From JANQPX01 sp039197065 (lineage in GTDB: Bacteria; Pseudomonadota; Alphaproteobacteria; Geminicoccales; Geminicoccaceae), in the NCBI GenBank assembly GCA_039197065.1, contig JBCCUL010000017.1:101612-165611 (forward strand): a DNA stretch of 64,000 bases, read 5' to 3'. The translations under genes and the position numbers were made by a program. This document shows positions 52,763-62,431 of this stretch, in pieces; within the stretch, counting starts at the first letter, position 1, and each line of letters opens with the position of its first letter. A model generated the notes under the pieces. That model was not told the origin of the DNA, searched no databases, and saw only the letters and a program-made list of their open reading frames with translations.

Positions 52763-52915
52763 CCCGTTCTGGACCTTGGCTCGATGGATGGTTTCGACGC
52801 GAACAAGCCCGAATCCGATCCCACAACCGCTTGATGTTTCTGTCCCATCATTAGACAGGCACAGTGCTTCGATAAAACAGCTTGGCGCCTGAGCAGCAGG
52901 CCGACATTCCAAGGC

Positions 52916-54994
52916 TCAGTCTTCTTTCGGACTCAATTCTGCTACCGAGTCCACGCCGATGGCGATAAATCGTCCCAAGAGTTCCCCAGACACCGATTGC
53001 AGCTCCCAGCGATGCCCTTGGTATGTGTGTTGTCTTTTTTCCTGCGCCGGATCAATCACGCCATAAGGCTTGCGCTGACCTTCGAAGTCGATCCAGTAAA
53101 CAGCGACCGCTTCTGAAGTTTGGTTGCGAAACACGACGTTCACCTCGTTCGCATGCCGTTCTGAACGAACTCCCGACCAGTCATCGGCCAATTGGTTCTC
53201 GAGTTTCGGAGATCTATCCTGATGCGCTTCGGCTATCACCGACTCGTAAACCTCATCCGGCGGAAATGTGAGCTTGTCCAGATGCTGCAGACAGGGATCG
53301 TTCGGCCGTTCTTCGGGATTGTCGAGGAATGTCGAAACGATCCTCGATGGACAACTGGCGCCGTCGACGCTGCCTGGCGGAGAAGCGAACAAGACGCCAT
53401 GGGTTCTGTCTGGAAACGTAAAGTGATAAGCTTTTGAGAGTGATTTGCCCGCCTGGATGGCATCCTTTGGCGGCTTCGCCGCATCAAAGTAACCTGAAAG
53501 AAGCAAAGCCGGAATATCACTGACCGCGACTTGACGGCGATCCGGTGGCAGTGGATCGGTGGCGAAGCGCTTGCAAAGGGCAATCTCCATGTCCAGAGAT
53601 TGGGTAAACAAGCCACTTGGAATCAGATCGCTTTCTTCCACTGCCTGCCGATCGAACTCGATCAATTCATGAAGAGAGTCATTGCAGGTCTGTATGAAGT
53701 TGGGCCCCTTCGCGACGCCATCGAAAGTGCTCGAAGAGAGTTCAGCCATCCCCGCGACGAAATCCTGCGCATAACCACGATCGAGCGCATCGATGAGAAA
53801 TGGAATAAAGGTGATTCTTAAAGGAGAAAAAGTGAGCGCCCATAAAATTTCAGCGGTTCGCAATGGCGTCAATGGAAGAAAGAACGTTCCATGCACGTGA
53901 TGATCTTCGATCTTGATCTTTAGATTTTCATCTGCAGTTCTTGCCAGAAAATTCTTGAGCTGATTTTTGCTGTCGGGAAAACGACGATTACAGGTTTCGT
54001 CAGATCTACAGGCTTGGAAGAGGCGCTCCAGGGTTTCTTCAAGGTTCGCCGCCAGCGAACCAATCGGATCGAAATCGATCGGTACGACCGAGTCGAGCAC
54101 AACCGTTTCGATGCCGTCAGGAAAATCGCGTACGATCTTGAGTGCCAAGCGCGTTCCGTAGGACGTCCCAAGCAGGCTCCACCGATCAATGTCCATTGCA
54201 ATGCGAAGCGATGCGATATCACGCACATTTTGGTCGATGTTGTATCCGCTCAAATCATGGTCTTCGGCCAAGCGCTCCATGCAAGCGGTGATCGTCTCCA
54301 GATAGAGCGTATCCGACCAGCCCGACCGATTCGCGTTTCCCGCCTCGGGTGAAGCGTCTGACGCCAATAGATCGTCAGTCTCAGGGCAATCGAGGTTGGA
54401 ATCGGTCCAGTTGGTGCCGCGCAGGCCCACCACAATAAGATCGCGCTTTTGCCTCCAGGACTGCACTCGGAGGAACGGAAGCCAAAATCGGTCGATGGCC
54501 TCGGCATCGCGAATGAAGGGGCGCCCGCCTGGTCCACCATTGATGAAGACCACGGGATCGCCCGCCGCATCGGTGTCCTTGGCATGAAAGGTGACCACAG
54601 GCAAATGTATCTGCCTCGAAGAAGGCTTCTCCCAATGCTCCGGTACCGCGAACTCGCCGCAGCTGTAGCGCCGGTGGTCGATCTGTTCAGGAGCAAGCTC
54701 AAACCAACAGGGTGTCGATCGAAATTCCGCTCCGCGACTTTTCATCAGGCCTTCAATATCTGAAGCCGCTACAATATTTGAACCGAAGCTCAGAATGATG
54801 AGAACCGCCCAGGCCCATCTAGCCCAAGAGAAACCCAAAACAGGTACTAACCAGAACAAAAGAGATGAATGAAGGCCGCTTTGCTCAGCCTTTGCATTAA
54901 TTGGCTTCAAGAAGCTGCCGTCTCCAAGTGAAATTTCCGAAGCACAACAGCTGTCGCGCTCCAAGTGAATGCAGGCATTGTCTATTACTAACAT
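52916..54994 (-). CDS. TAP-like alpha/beta hydrolase fused to a VHL beta-like domain
   Basis: A 692-residue protein. A hydrophobic segment near residues 44-77 (ending GSNIVAAS) suggests export or anchoring; the true start may be internal. The hydrolase resembles proline-iminopeptidase/tripeptidyl-peptidase enzymes: GGPGGRPF oxyanion loop (152-159), GTSYG with nucleophile Ser278, Asp504 in LSGYFDAAKPP and His532 in PDRTHGVLF. Residues 617-680 read as a von Hippel-Lindau beta domain: EVNVVFRNQT, VYWIDFEGQRKPYGVIDP and HTYQGHRWEL. Human VHL pocket residues Tyr98, Ser111, His115 and Trp117 correspond to Tyr644, Thr657, His661 and Trp663. VHL binds hydroxyproline, so a hydroxyproline-peptide hydrolase is an attractive inference, not shown. 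No partner gene adjoins it. Confidence 0.8.
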   Translation of the reverse strand: MLVIDNACIHLERDSCCASEISLGDGSFLKPINAKAEQSGLHSSLLFWLVPVLGFSWARWAWAVLIILSFGSNIVAASDIEGLMKSRGAEFRSTPCWFELAPEQIDHRRYSCGEFAVPEHWEKPSSRQIHLPVVTFHAKDTDAAGDPVVFINGGPGGRPFIRDAEAIDRFWLPFLRVQSWRQKRDLIVVGLRGTNWTDSNLDCPETDDLLASDASPEAGNANRSGWSDTLYLETITACMERLAEDHDLSGYNIDQNVRDIASLRIAMDIDRWSLLGTSYGTRLALKIVRDFPDGIETVVLDSVVPIDFDPIGSLAANLEETLERLFQACRSDETCNRRFPDSKNQLKNFLARTADENLKIKIEDHHVHGTFFLPLTPLRTAEILWALTFSPLRITFIPFLIDALDRGYAQDFVAGMAELSSSTFDGVAKGPNFIQTCNDSLHELIEFDRQAVEESDLIPSGLFTQSLDMEIALCKRFATDPLPPDRRQVAVSDIPALLLSGYFDAAKPPKDAIQAGKSLSKAYHFTFPDRTHGVLFASPPGSVDGASCPSRIVSTFLDNPEERPNDPCLQHLDKLTFPPDEVYESVIAEAHQDRSPKLENQLADDWSGVRSERHANEVNVVFRNQTSEAVAVYWIDFEGQRKPYGVIDPAQEKRQHTYQGHRWELQSVSGELLGRFIAIGVDSVAELSPKED

Positions 54995-55113
54995 CTCAGA
55001 CAGCCAGATCGTTCATCAGATCTACGCTCAATCAAGATTTCCCTGCGCGAATGGCGGGTCTTGGCACCGAGCTGAAGAGACGCTTGTTTCCGAAATCCCG
55101 TCCTAAGAGGACT

Positions 55114-55335
55114 CTAGATCGACGGAGATTCTGTTAAGCTTGTAATGTTGTTCCTGGCATTGCCGTGAAGCCAGTGTGCGAGCTGGCGACAGAGTTCGGC
55201 GATGCCTGAAGCGCGTCGTTCTTGGCGATATGCCAGCACCGGCTCGTTGCGAGCAGATCCGCCATATGCGGTCCCAGTAAAATCCCGGCTTCAGGGACCA
55301 ACGTCACCTGGCTGAAAGGATCTCATTTTAAGCCA
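55114..55335 (-). pseudogene. LysR-family regulator, C-terminal scrap
   Basis: Two overlapping frames resemble the end of a LysR effector domain: PFSQVTLVPEAGILLG and PHMADLLATS in one, EPVLAYRQERRASGIAELCR then QLAHWLHGNA in the next, ending at a TAG at 55114-55116. A TGA lies just upstream of the first piece. The match is short and rests on general LysR pattern (TLVPE, then LAYRxxRR). Nothing else is recognised in 54995-55547. Confidence 0.35.
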
Positions 55336-55547
55336 CCGTCAGTGGATCCGCGAATTCTCCTATTTGGTGGAAAGCAAAGAAGCTATCCTTTGAAGATGCG
55401 TGTTCTGCTTTCTGGAACTACGGTCGACCGGGCGCCGCGATGAAACGTTTTTCTTTCGCAATGGTCGACACCGATGTCGACGAATACCTCGGATCAGAAA
55501 AAAGAAACACATTGAAGTGAAAATGACAAAAAGGGAGGTTGGGAATC

Positions 55548-56543
55548 ATGTCGGACCATATGGATGCGCCTATTGCCGACGCTCATCCGCGCTGTGACAT
55601 AGGCGATATTTTCGCGTTCAAGGGGGAAACCGGCCTTTGCTTGGTCATGTCGGTCAACCGGCTGACAGATCCAGGCAAGACTGACGAGCTTCGACTCGAT
55701 CCGGGGGCGGTGTACGAGTTCAAGTTCGACCTTGACGGCGACGCCAGCCAGAGCTCGCCTACAGGGTCGTGGTCGCAGGGTCGCAGCAGCGGCAGCAGAT
55801 TACGCTGCTGCGCGCTGAGGGTGACGAGGCGCGTCTTTACAACGCCAGCGGCGAGGTCGTGGTCACCGGCTTCACCAGCTGCGGAGCGGCGACCGAAGTC
55901 TATCAGGGCAGGAACGGAGAGCGGCTCTATGTGGGCCCGAGGCAGGATCCGTTTTTCTTCAATTTCGTGGGGGTCGACAGCCCGCTCGCCGACACCTTCA
56001 GAGCGGCGATCAGTGAGGACGGTCTGCCCAATCAAGGCTCCTCGATCAACACCTTCCTTCCAACCAACATCACCGCGATCGTGATGGAGGTGCCGGTCGA
56101 CGCCGAGCGATTTTCCGTCTGGGGAGTGACCACGCTCGAAGGGCATCGCATCGATCGGGCGGGGCGCCCGTCGGTGAGCGCCATCTTCCTGCCGAGCCCA
56201 CCCTATGGCGACTTGCGCGACGCCCTGAACGAGAGCGATCCCGATCAGGACCGCGCGCTTCGGCGAGGTGTTCAGGAGCACGCTCAAAAGCTACAAGGCC
56301 GATCCGGCGCTCGCAGACGAATTCCTGCCCGACGTCCTGCCGATCGACATGACTAAGCCGACCGTCTATCCGAACGGCCGCGGGCTGGTGGAGGACCCGG
56401 TCTACGACCAGATCATCAAGATCAACCCCGATGCCACCGGAGGCACCGGCAGTCACACCAACCCGCTGACCTTCCTGACGACATTCCCCTATCTCACCCC
56501 GCCTGTCGGGAAGCGGCCTGGCTGGAGCTCCTTGCCTTCTTAG
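55548..56543 (+). pseudogene. DUF4331-family protein with two frameshifts
   Basis: Three forward frames join into one DUF4331 protein. From ATG 55548 (GGGAGG upstream): MSDHMDAPIADAHPRCDIGD, IFAFKGETGLCLVMSVNRL, VYEFKFDLDGDAS. Near 55755 the frame moves to LAYRVVVAGSQQRQQITLLR and on to FFFNFVGVDSPLADTFRAAI and NITAIVMEVPVDAERFSVWG. Near 56258 it moves again to RFGEVFRSTLKSYKADPALA and PDVLPIDMTKPTVYPNGRGL. All conserved blocks of the family are there, so decay is recent. The 3' end overlaps the convergent decarboxylase gene by 50 bases. Confidence 0.8.
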
Positions 56544-58773
56544 CCTGTTTCGCGGCTTCCTTGGCGAGCAGGTCGAACACCAGGTCGAGGAACGGACGGC
56601 GGTCCCGATCGATGTGGGTCAGCCAGGGGTCCATGACCACGGTGCGGTTGACATAGAGGGTGAAGTCGACGCCTTCGGCCGGCGCTTTCAGGCCCAGGCA
56701 CAGAGCGTAGTCGCGCATAAACGTCTCGCCGTAATCGCCAACGCTCATCTGGGTCTGGGTGATGATCAACGGGTAGTCCTGCACGTCCTTGCCGAAGTCG
56801 ATCTTGCTGCCGCGCATCTTGCCCTCATGCACGTGAAATGCGCCGTAGACCCTCTGGTTCAGGGCGTTGAAGGCGTCGATATCGCTGTTCACGCTGCCGT
56901 CGGCGTGACGGAAGTTGAAGGCGTAGTCGACTAGGTTTTGATCCGGCCCGATCTCGTTGAACTCCCGTCGGAGATCCGGGTCGGCCAAGATCTCGTCGAT
57001 CTCCATCGAGGCCATGCGCTCGATGCGCCGCGCCCAGCCGGTATCGCTCGGATTGCCGTCGCGTTCGTTGGGCAAGCGCACGAGCGGCACGCAGGTGAAC
57101 GGATCGTCCGGCGACGCCAGGGTGAAGGCGCGGATATAAAAGGCCTTGATGCTGCGCAGCGCTTCGTTGATCAGTTGACCATAGCCCGAGGTCGAGGGTC
57201 GAAGGACCGAATGGGCCAGATAGACCGCCGCCGGCGCCGCGCCTGGTTTTGATCCTTCTATGCCGAACTCGCCGACGGAAATCTGCGATCCGGGACTGCC
57301 GATCACCAGCGCGCCAAAGGTAACAAGATTTCGCATGCGCTCATCAGCGTAGCAAAGCGCACCGGCCGGATACTGAATATAGCCCATCTTGTGGGGATCG
57401 ACCGTGACCGAGTCCGCATCTTTGATGGCCGACAGATTGGCGCGGGTATGCCGGCTGAGATGAACATGGGACTGATCCGCGATAAAGGGATCGTCGGCGC
57501 CCTCGCCGGGCTCGGCGAAGTCCTTCCTGAGCACCGAGGCGAAATAGCCGCCCCAGGCCGCATCGGCATGCACGTTGAAGTCCAGGCCCTTGGTCCGGAA
57601 ATCCTCGCGCAGCTGCAGCACGTCGGCGAGCGGATCGCACGCCCCCTCTTCGGTGCTGCCCATGACCGAGACTGTCAGCAGGATGGGCCGGCGAAGAGCG
57701 AGCGACTTTTCGAGCTCGACGCGCAGGCTGTCGACATTCATCCTTGCATCGGCATCGACGGCGATGTCGACAATCTGGCGGTCGCCGCTGCCGGAACAGG
57801 TCACTGCGAGCGCCTTCGGCCAGGAATAATGCTTCGTCGACGGCGCGAGGATTACCGGCTGGTGGCGAACCTCGCCCATGCAGCGTCGATAGAAGTCGAT
57901 CAAGCCAAGGAGCGAGACGCTTGAGGTCAGCAAGCGCTCCCATACCTCGCTCACCTTGAAATCGCCGCCAACGCGCTCGACGATCTGCGAGGGTAGGCTG
58001 AGCGCTTCCGCCATGGGGATGTTGACCAGCTGCCACTGATCGGCGTCGAGGAGGCGGGCGGTTCCGTCCAGGGTCTGGATCTCGACATCGCCTGCGATGT
58101 CGGCCAACGCCTTGCCGAGCGCATCGGTGTGGTCATTGTCCTGAAGTGCACTCTTGGCGGCGAGCGGCAAGAACTTCAGTTCGCGCGCGGACCAGGTGGC
58201 TTCGAGATTGGCGACCGAACCGTCGGCGGTGATGTGCCCCCAGGGATGCGGGCCATCGAAGGTGAAGCCGAACATCGTGCAGAGATCCCAGCCGACCAGT
58301 AACTCGAGAAAGGTGGTGAGCGTCGAAGCTTGCACGGTCACATTGTTGGGGTTGTGCAGCATGGTCGCGAAATAGCCGAGCATGCCTGGAAGCAGCGTGT
58401 CCCAGAGCATGTGCCCCTGATAGCGGCTGGCGAAATAAGGGGTGGCGTGCTCGTTGAGCTTGACCAGGAGATCGGAAAAGTTCTCTTCCAGCCTCTCCAC
58501 GGCACGGGTGAATTCGGGCGAGGCCTGAACGTCCGGCGTGATCGCGACTGGATCGCCAGGCAGATAGCCCTGGCGGTATCGCGCCACCGCTTCGATCGCC
58601 TCGACGATCATACGCGTGAACATTTCCTGGTTTTCGGCACGCGGTCCGAGGAACAGGGCTGCGGCGTGGGCCTCGTCGGGATCCACGCGAAAGCGCGGCA
58701 GGCGGTTGGCCAGATCTGAGTCGCGCCCGAAGAAGTCCGCCTTGGAGGGTTGGGCTGAATATCGCCGATGCAT
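56494..58773 (-). CDS. Pyridoxal-phosphate-dependent decarboxylase (group II type)
   Basis: A 759-residue PLP enzyme of the glutamate/tyrosine/aromatic amino-acid decarboxylase superfamily. SRYQGHMLWDTLLPGMLGYF and NPNNVTVQASTLTTFLELLV begin the fold; TADGSVANLEATWSARELKF follows; VHADAAWGGYFAS carries the cofactor Asp404, and SVTVDPHKMGYIQYPAGALC the Schiff-base Lys462. The C-terminal 200 residues are an extension like that of bacterial tyrosine decarboxylases. GGGAAGGAA precedes the ATG. Substrate cannot be read from sequence; no amine exporter adjoins it. Confidence 0.88.
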   Translation of the reverse strand: MHRRYSAQPSKADFFGRDSDLANRLPRFRVDPDEAHAAALFLGPRAENQEMFTRMIVEAIEAVARYRQGYLPGDPVAITPDVQASPEFTRAVERLEENFSDLLVKLNEHATPYFASRYQGHMLWDTLLPGMLGYFATMLHNPNNVTVQASTLTTFLELLVGWDLCTMFGFTFDGPHPWGHITADGSVANLEATWSARELKFLPLAAKSALQDNDHTDALGKALADIAGDVEIQTLDGTARLLDADQWQLVNIPMAEALSLPSQIVERVGGDFKVSEVWERLLTSSVSLLGLIDFYRRCMGEVRHQPVILAPSTKHYSWPKALAVTCSGSGDRQIVDIAVDADARMNVDSLRVELEKSLALRRPILLTVSVMGSTEEGACDPLADVLQLREDFRTKGLDFNVHADAAWGGYFASVLRKDFAEPGEGADDPFIADQSHVHLSRHTRANLSAIKDADSVTVDPHKMGYIQYPAGALCYADERMRNLVTFGALVIGSPGSQISVGEFGIEGSKPGAAPAAVYLAHSVLRPSTSGYGQLINEALRSIKAFYIRAFTLASPDDPFTCVPLVRLPNERDGNPSDTGWARRIERMASMEIDEILADPDLRREFNEIGPDQNLVDYAFNFRHADGSVNSDIDAFNALNQRVYGAFHVHEGKMRGSKIDFGKDVQDYPLIITQTQMSVGDYGETFMRDYALCLGLKAPAEGVDFTLYVNRTVVMDPWLTHIDRDRRPFLDLVFDLLAKEAAKQAKKARSSSQAASRQAG

Positions 58774-58820
58774 TTTTCGTTTCCTTCCCTTTGGTTCGTT
58801 CGTTGGTAATGCGGAATCAG

Positions 58821-61800
58821 CTATCGGAGGTTCTGTTTCAATTCACTTTGTTCTGGGGAATCGCCGTCGATCAGATCGCGGTGCTGGTTAAGGTGGAGGG
58901 GATCGTCGGATTTGACGGCGGGGAGGATGTGCGCGGCGCTGAGCGCTGCTCTGGTCGCCAAGATCGTGGCTCCGGCTTCCATGGCGAGACAGTGGGCGGA
59001 ACGCAGTTCCGGCTCGATATTTCCCCTCCCCGCCTGATGCCCGATGACGGCGTTCAGACGATGGAGTTCCGGCAACCACCAGGACTCGCCCACCCGCTGG
59101 GCGACTTCGAGCCCGGACGAGACTTCGCGTCCTGCAGCGGTCGAGTCTCCGGCGGCGAGATAAGCTTCGGCCAAAAGCCCATGATGCAGCGGCAGCGCGA
59201 GCAGGGCGCCCGTGGCCTTGCGGCGTCGCAATCCGGTTTTGATGAGTTCGATCGCAGCCTTGGGATCCTCCTTGACCAAGGATCTGCCATAGAGGATCTC
59301 GCCATAGGCTTCGTAATGCGGCAGCTTGATCGCACGCGCCAGTTCTATCTGTTCGCGCACGGTCGACTGCGCACGATCGAAATCGCCGAGAAAAACCGCC
59401 AAGCCGGTCGCATAATTGAGCGCGTGGGCGCGGCTTAGCGGGTGACCTAGGGTTTCGGCCAGGGTCATCATGTCCTCACGCGTGCGGCGCGCGGCGGTGA
59501 CGTCGCCCGTCAGCCAGTGCAGCCAAGAGCGGTGCGACATCGCCAGAATCGCCGGATCCAGCCCGAAGGTGACGGCGTGTTGCCGGTGGGCTTTGACGTC
59601 GTAATGCTCGATCGCATAGTCGAGCAGCAATGCGGCCTTCGATGTCATGCCTTGAAAGAACCGGGTGGTGCCGAGCCAGGCGGAGGCATCGAGCAACCCG
59701 TTATCGTCCGTTCGCCTGGTGGCGATGCCAAGGCAGGTCTCCGCCAGCTCGGACGCCTCGCCGAGCTGTTCTGTCAGGAGATAGTAGATCGTCAGGCCGC
59801 GCACGGCGTCGAACTGTTCCCGGCTGTCGGCGGCATCGGCGCAGAGATGGCGCGCACGGCGGTAATTCTTGGCGACCTCTTCCGCACCGTAGCCGAGCGC
59901 CGTGATCAGTGACGGGCCGATCTGCAGGCGAAGGCGAAGTTCTCTAGCGCGTGTTTCCTCGGCATCCGGAAGCTTGGCCGTCGCCTGCAGGGCCACGGTG
60001 AGATGGCTGATCGCCTCCGAATGGGCGAACCGCGTGACCGCAATGCGCGCCGCGTTTGCGAAATGCGTGGCCGCTTCATCGTAGCGTTGCGCCTCGAACA
60101 GATGGCTCGCGATCACCTCGGGATTTCGCCCTGGAATCTCTTCGTCATAGACCGGCAGAGCGTCCGCAATCCTGCCATGCACCGATCGGGTGGTTGCGTG
60201 CAGCATCGACTCGTAGGCGGCATCACGGATGAGCGCATGCTTGAAGATCAGCCGCTCCGGCGCGGATGTCGGCGCGACCAGGCCGGAATCGATCAGGTCG
60301 TTCAGGTCTCGACGCAGGCGGGCCTGATCGAGGTCGATGACACGCTGAAGCAGGCCAACATCGAATTCCCTGCCGATCACCGACGCCACCTGGGCCAGGC
60401 GCTTGGCCGGCCCCAGGCGATCGAGACGGCGGACCAGCACGCCTTGGAGCGTGGGGGGAATATCGGCCTGGAAATCGGCCACTCCACTTAGCATTTGCTC
60501 CAGTTGTCTGGTCTCGCGCAGCGATCGGATCAGCTCCTCGACGAACAGCGGTACGCCGCCGGTGCGCTCGACCAGCCAGTCGACCATCCTGGCGGATCCT
60601 GCCGGCGCCGCGAGCAGATAACGGACCATATCGTTGACGTCCTTGCGCCCCAGCGGCTTCAGCTAGATCTGCTCAACCTGGCCCCAGGTGAACCATGCGC
60701 GCTGAATTTCCGGCCGAAGCGTGGCGAGCAGAAGGAGCGGCTTTTCCGCGATCCGCTCGGCGATCCGGGCAATGAGCTCCAAGGTCGAGGGATCGGCCCA
60801 GTGAATGTCCTCGATCACAAGAAGCGCCGGCCGATCGCTTGCATAGGCGAGCAAGTGCTCGACTGCGGCATCGAGGAGGGCCTCGCGTTCCGAGGCCGCG
60901 GTCGTATGAGCCTGCGGATCGACTCCGAGCGCCGTGTGCAGTGTCTCACGACCCTCTGTCGAAAGCAGGCTGCGCAGTGGATGGAACGGGGTCGACTGGG
61001 TATGGGGCGTGCAGCAGGCGCGCTGCGTCGGCCATGCCGCCGCCATAGGGGTCACGAATGATTCCATCAGTCGTGATTTACCGACGCCTGCTTCGCCCGA
61101 AATCAGCACGATCCGGCCTTCGCCTGCAGCCACTCGATCACGAATCAGGTGCAGGGCTTGATGCTCGTCCTGCCGTCCGATCATCGGTGTCCGGCTGTCG
61201 GCATCGCTCGCTTCCATGCGCGAGGTCGCTCCGGTAGCGCGGACGACCTGATGGGTTTCCACCGGACGTGAGATATTCTTGAGCTGCTGAAGGCCGCGCG
61301 GCACCGTCTCGAAATAGCCGGTGACCAAGCGGTGGGTCTCGCCACTGATCAGCACGGTTCCAGCTTCGGCAAGCCCTTCCAGACGAGCGGCGATGTTCGG
61401 GGTCTCACCGATGACGTCCGCGGTCGCCTGACGATGACCGCCACCCATTTCGGCAATCACCGCAAGGCCGGTATGGATGCCGACGCGCGCATCGACCTCG
61501 ACCCCGTAGGTCTTCAGATTGTCGGCCCGCCGTGCCTTGATTTTGGTATTGATCGCCAAGGCGGCGTGCACCGCCTGGCGTGGCGCATGATCGGTCGAGC
61601 GGGGATAGCCAAAATAGATCAGCGCGCCATCGCCCATGAAGCAGGCCACGTAGCCGCCGGTCTCGGCCACGGTCTCGCCGACGATCCGCTAGTACCAGCT
61701 CAGGATCTCACACACCTCCTCCGGATCGAGGCGTTCCGCTATCTTCGAGGAGTTGGCGAGATCGGAAAAAACTACGGTGACCGTGCGCCGCTCGCTTTCG

Positions 61801-61985
61801 AAATCGGAGGCGGCCGGCCTTTCGGCTCGTTCCTGGCGTCGCCTCGCCTGCGCGAGCAGGCCCTTGGCATCGGAGTGATCGGGTTGGATCTCGAGGATCG
61901 CCGTGGCCAGGGTCTCGACCTCATCCCATTGCCGACGGCACGTCGCGCGTCGGCTGATACAAATATTTCGACCAGGTGAATATCG
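58821..61985 (-). pseudogene. Adenylate/guanylate cyclase-AAA-TPR protein with two amber codons
   Basis: One reverse frame runs from about 61985 to 58821 interrupted by TAG at 61689-61691 and 60663-60665. In order it encodes a class III cyclase domain (RRTVTVVFSDLANSSKIAER, then GGYVACFMGDGALIYFGYPR and RVGIHTGLAVIAEMGGG), an AAA/STAND ATPase (LISGEAGVGKSRLMESFV, LLVIEDIHWADPSTLELIAR) and a long TPR-like C-terminus. The first TAG lies inside the cyclase core, the second inside the ATPase. A start codon was not settled; the N-terminal 100 codons may hold a further frameshift near 61940. Intact relatives are about 1050 residues. It lies 47 bases upstream of the decarboxylase on the same strand. 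Confidence 0.75.
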
Positions 61986-62041
61986 GCGGCGCGATCATGG
62001 CCCTTTGAGCCAACGTCTATTTACGATGAGGGAACAGGGCA

Positions 62042-62377
62042 ATGTATTTATATGTCGAAACATGGAATGCGAAGCCGGCATGGCTCGCTCTCGACCGCGC
62101 CGACCGCGAGCGCTTTGCGGGCGAGGTCAAAGGACTGCTCGGCACGCTGGTCAGCGATGATCTCAAGCTTTTGGGCTGCGTGATCACCGAAGACGACACC
62201 CATCAGCATGGCGGCTATCAATATGTGGCGGTGTGGCAGGCATCTGATCGCGATCAGGTCAAGAAGATCGAGGAGGGTACGGCCAGGATCGGCTGGCACG
62301 ATTACTTCGAGCAGGTCAATCTCGGCAGCGCTCACGTCGGTCCGGAAGCGGTGATCGAGCATATGCTGAACGCCTGA
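62042..62377 (+). CDS. Small hypothetical protein, dimeric alpha-beta barrel-like
   Basis: A 111-residue protein (MYLYVETWNAKPAWLALDRA, LLGCVITEDDTHQHGGYQYV, GWHDYFEQVNLGSAHVGP) with the beta-alpha-beta rhythm of ferredoxin-like stress or monooxygenase-fold proteins. AGGG precedes the ATG. It lies 55 bases before the C45-type gene on the same strand, so they are probably co-transcribed. Function unknown. Confidence 0.7.
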   Translation: MYLYVETWNAKPAWLALDRADRERFAGEVKGLLGTLVSDDLKLLGCVITEDDTHQHGGYQYVAVWQASDRDQVKKIEEGTARIGWHDYFEQVNLGSAHVGPEAVIEHMLNA

Positions 62378-62431
62378 GTGCCCGGGGGCACTTCGTTACG
62401 AATACAAGAAATCGATCGGGGGGCTCTGGCC

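Noticed and set aside
58821..61691. Genome-wide amber recoding as the explanation of the two TAG codons
   Set aside because: Several intact genes in the window end in TAG at the expected family length, including urtA, the PQQ dehydrogenase and the fused oxidoreductase.
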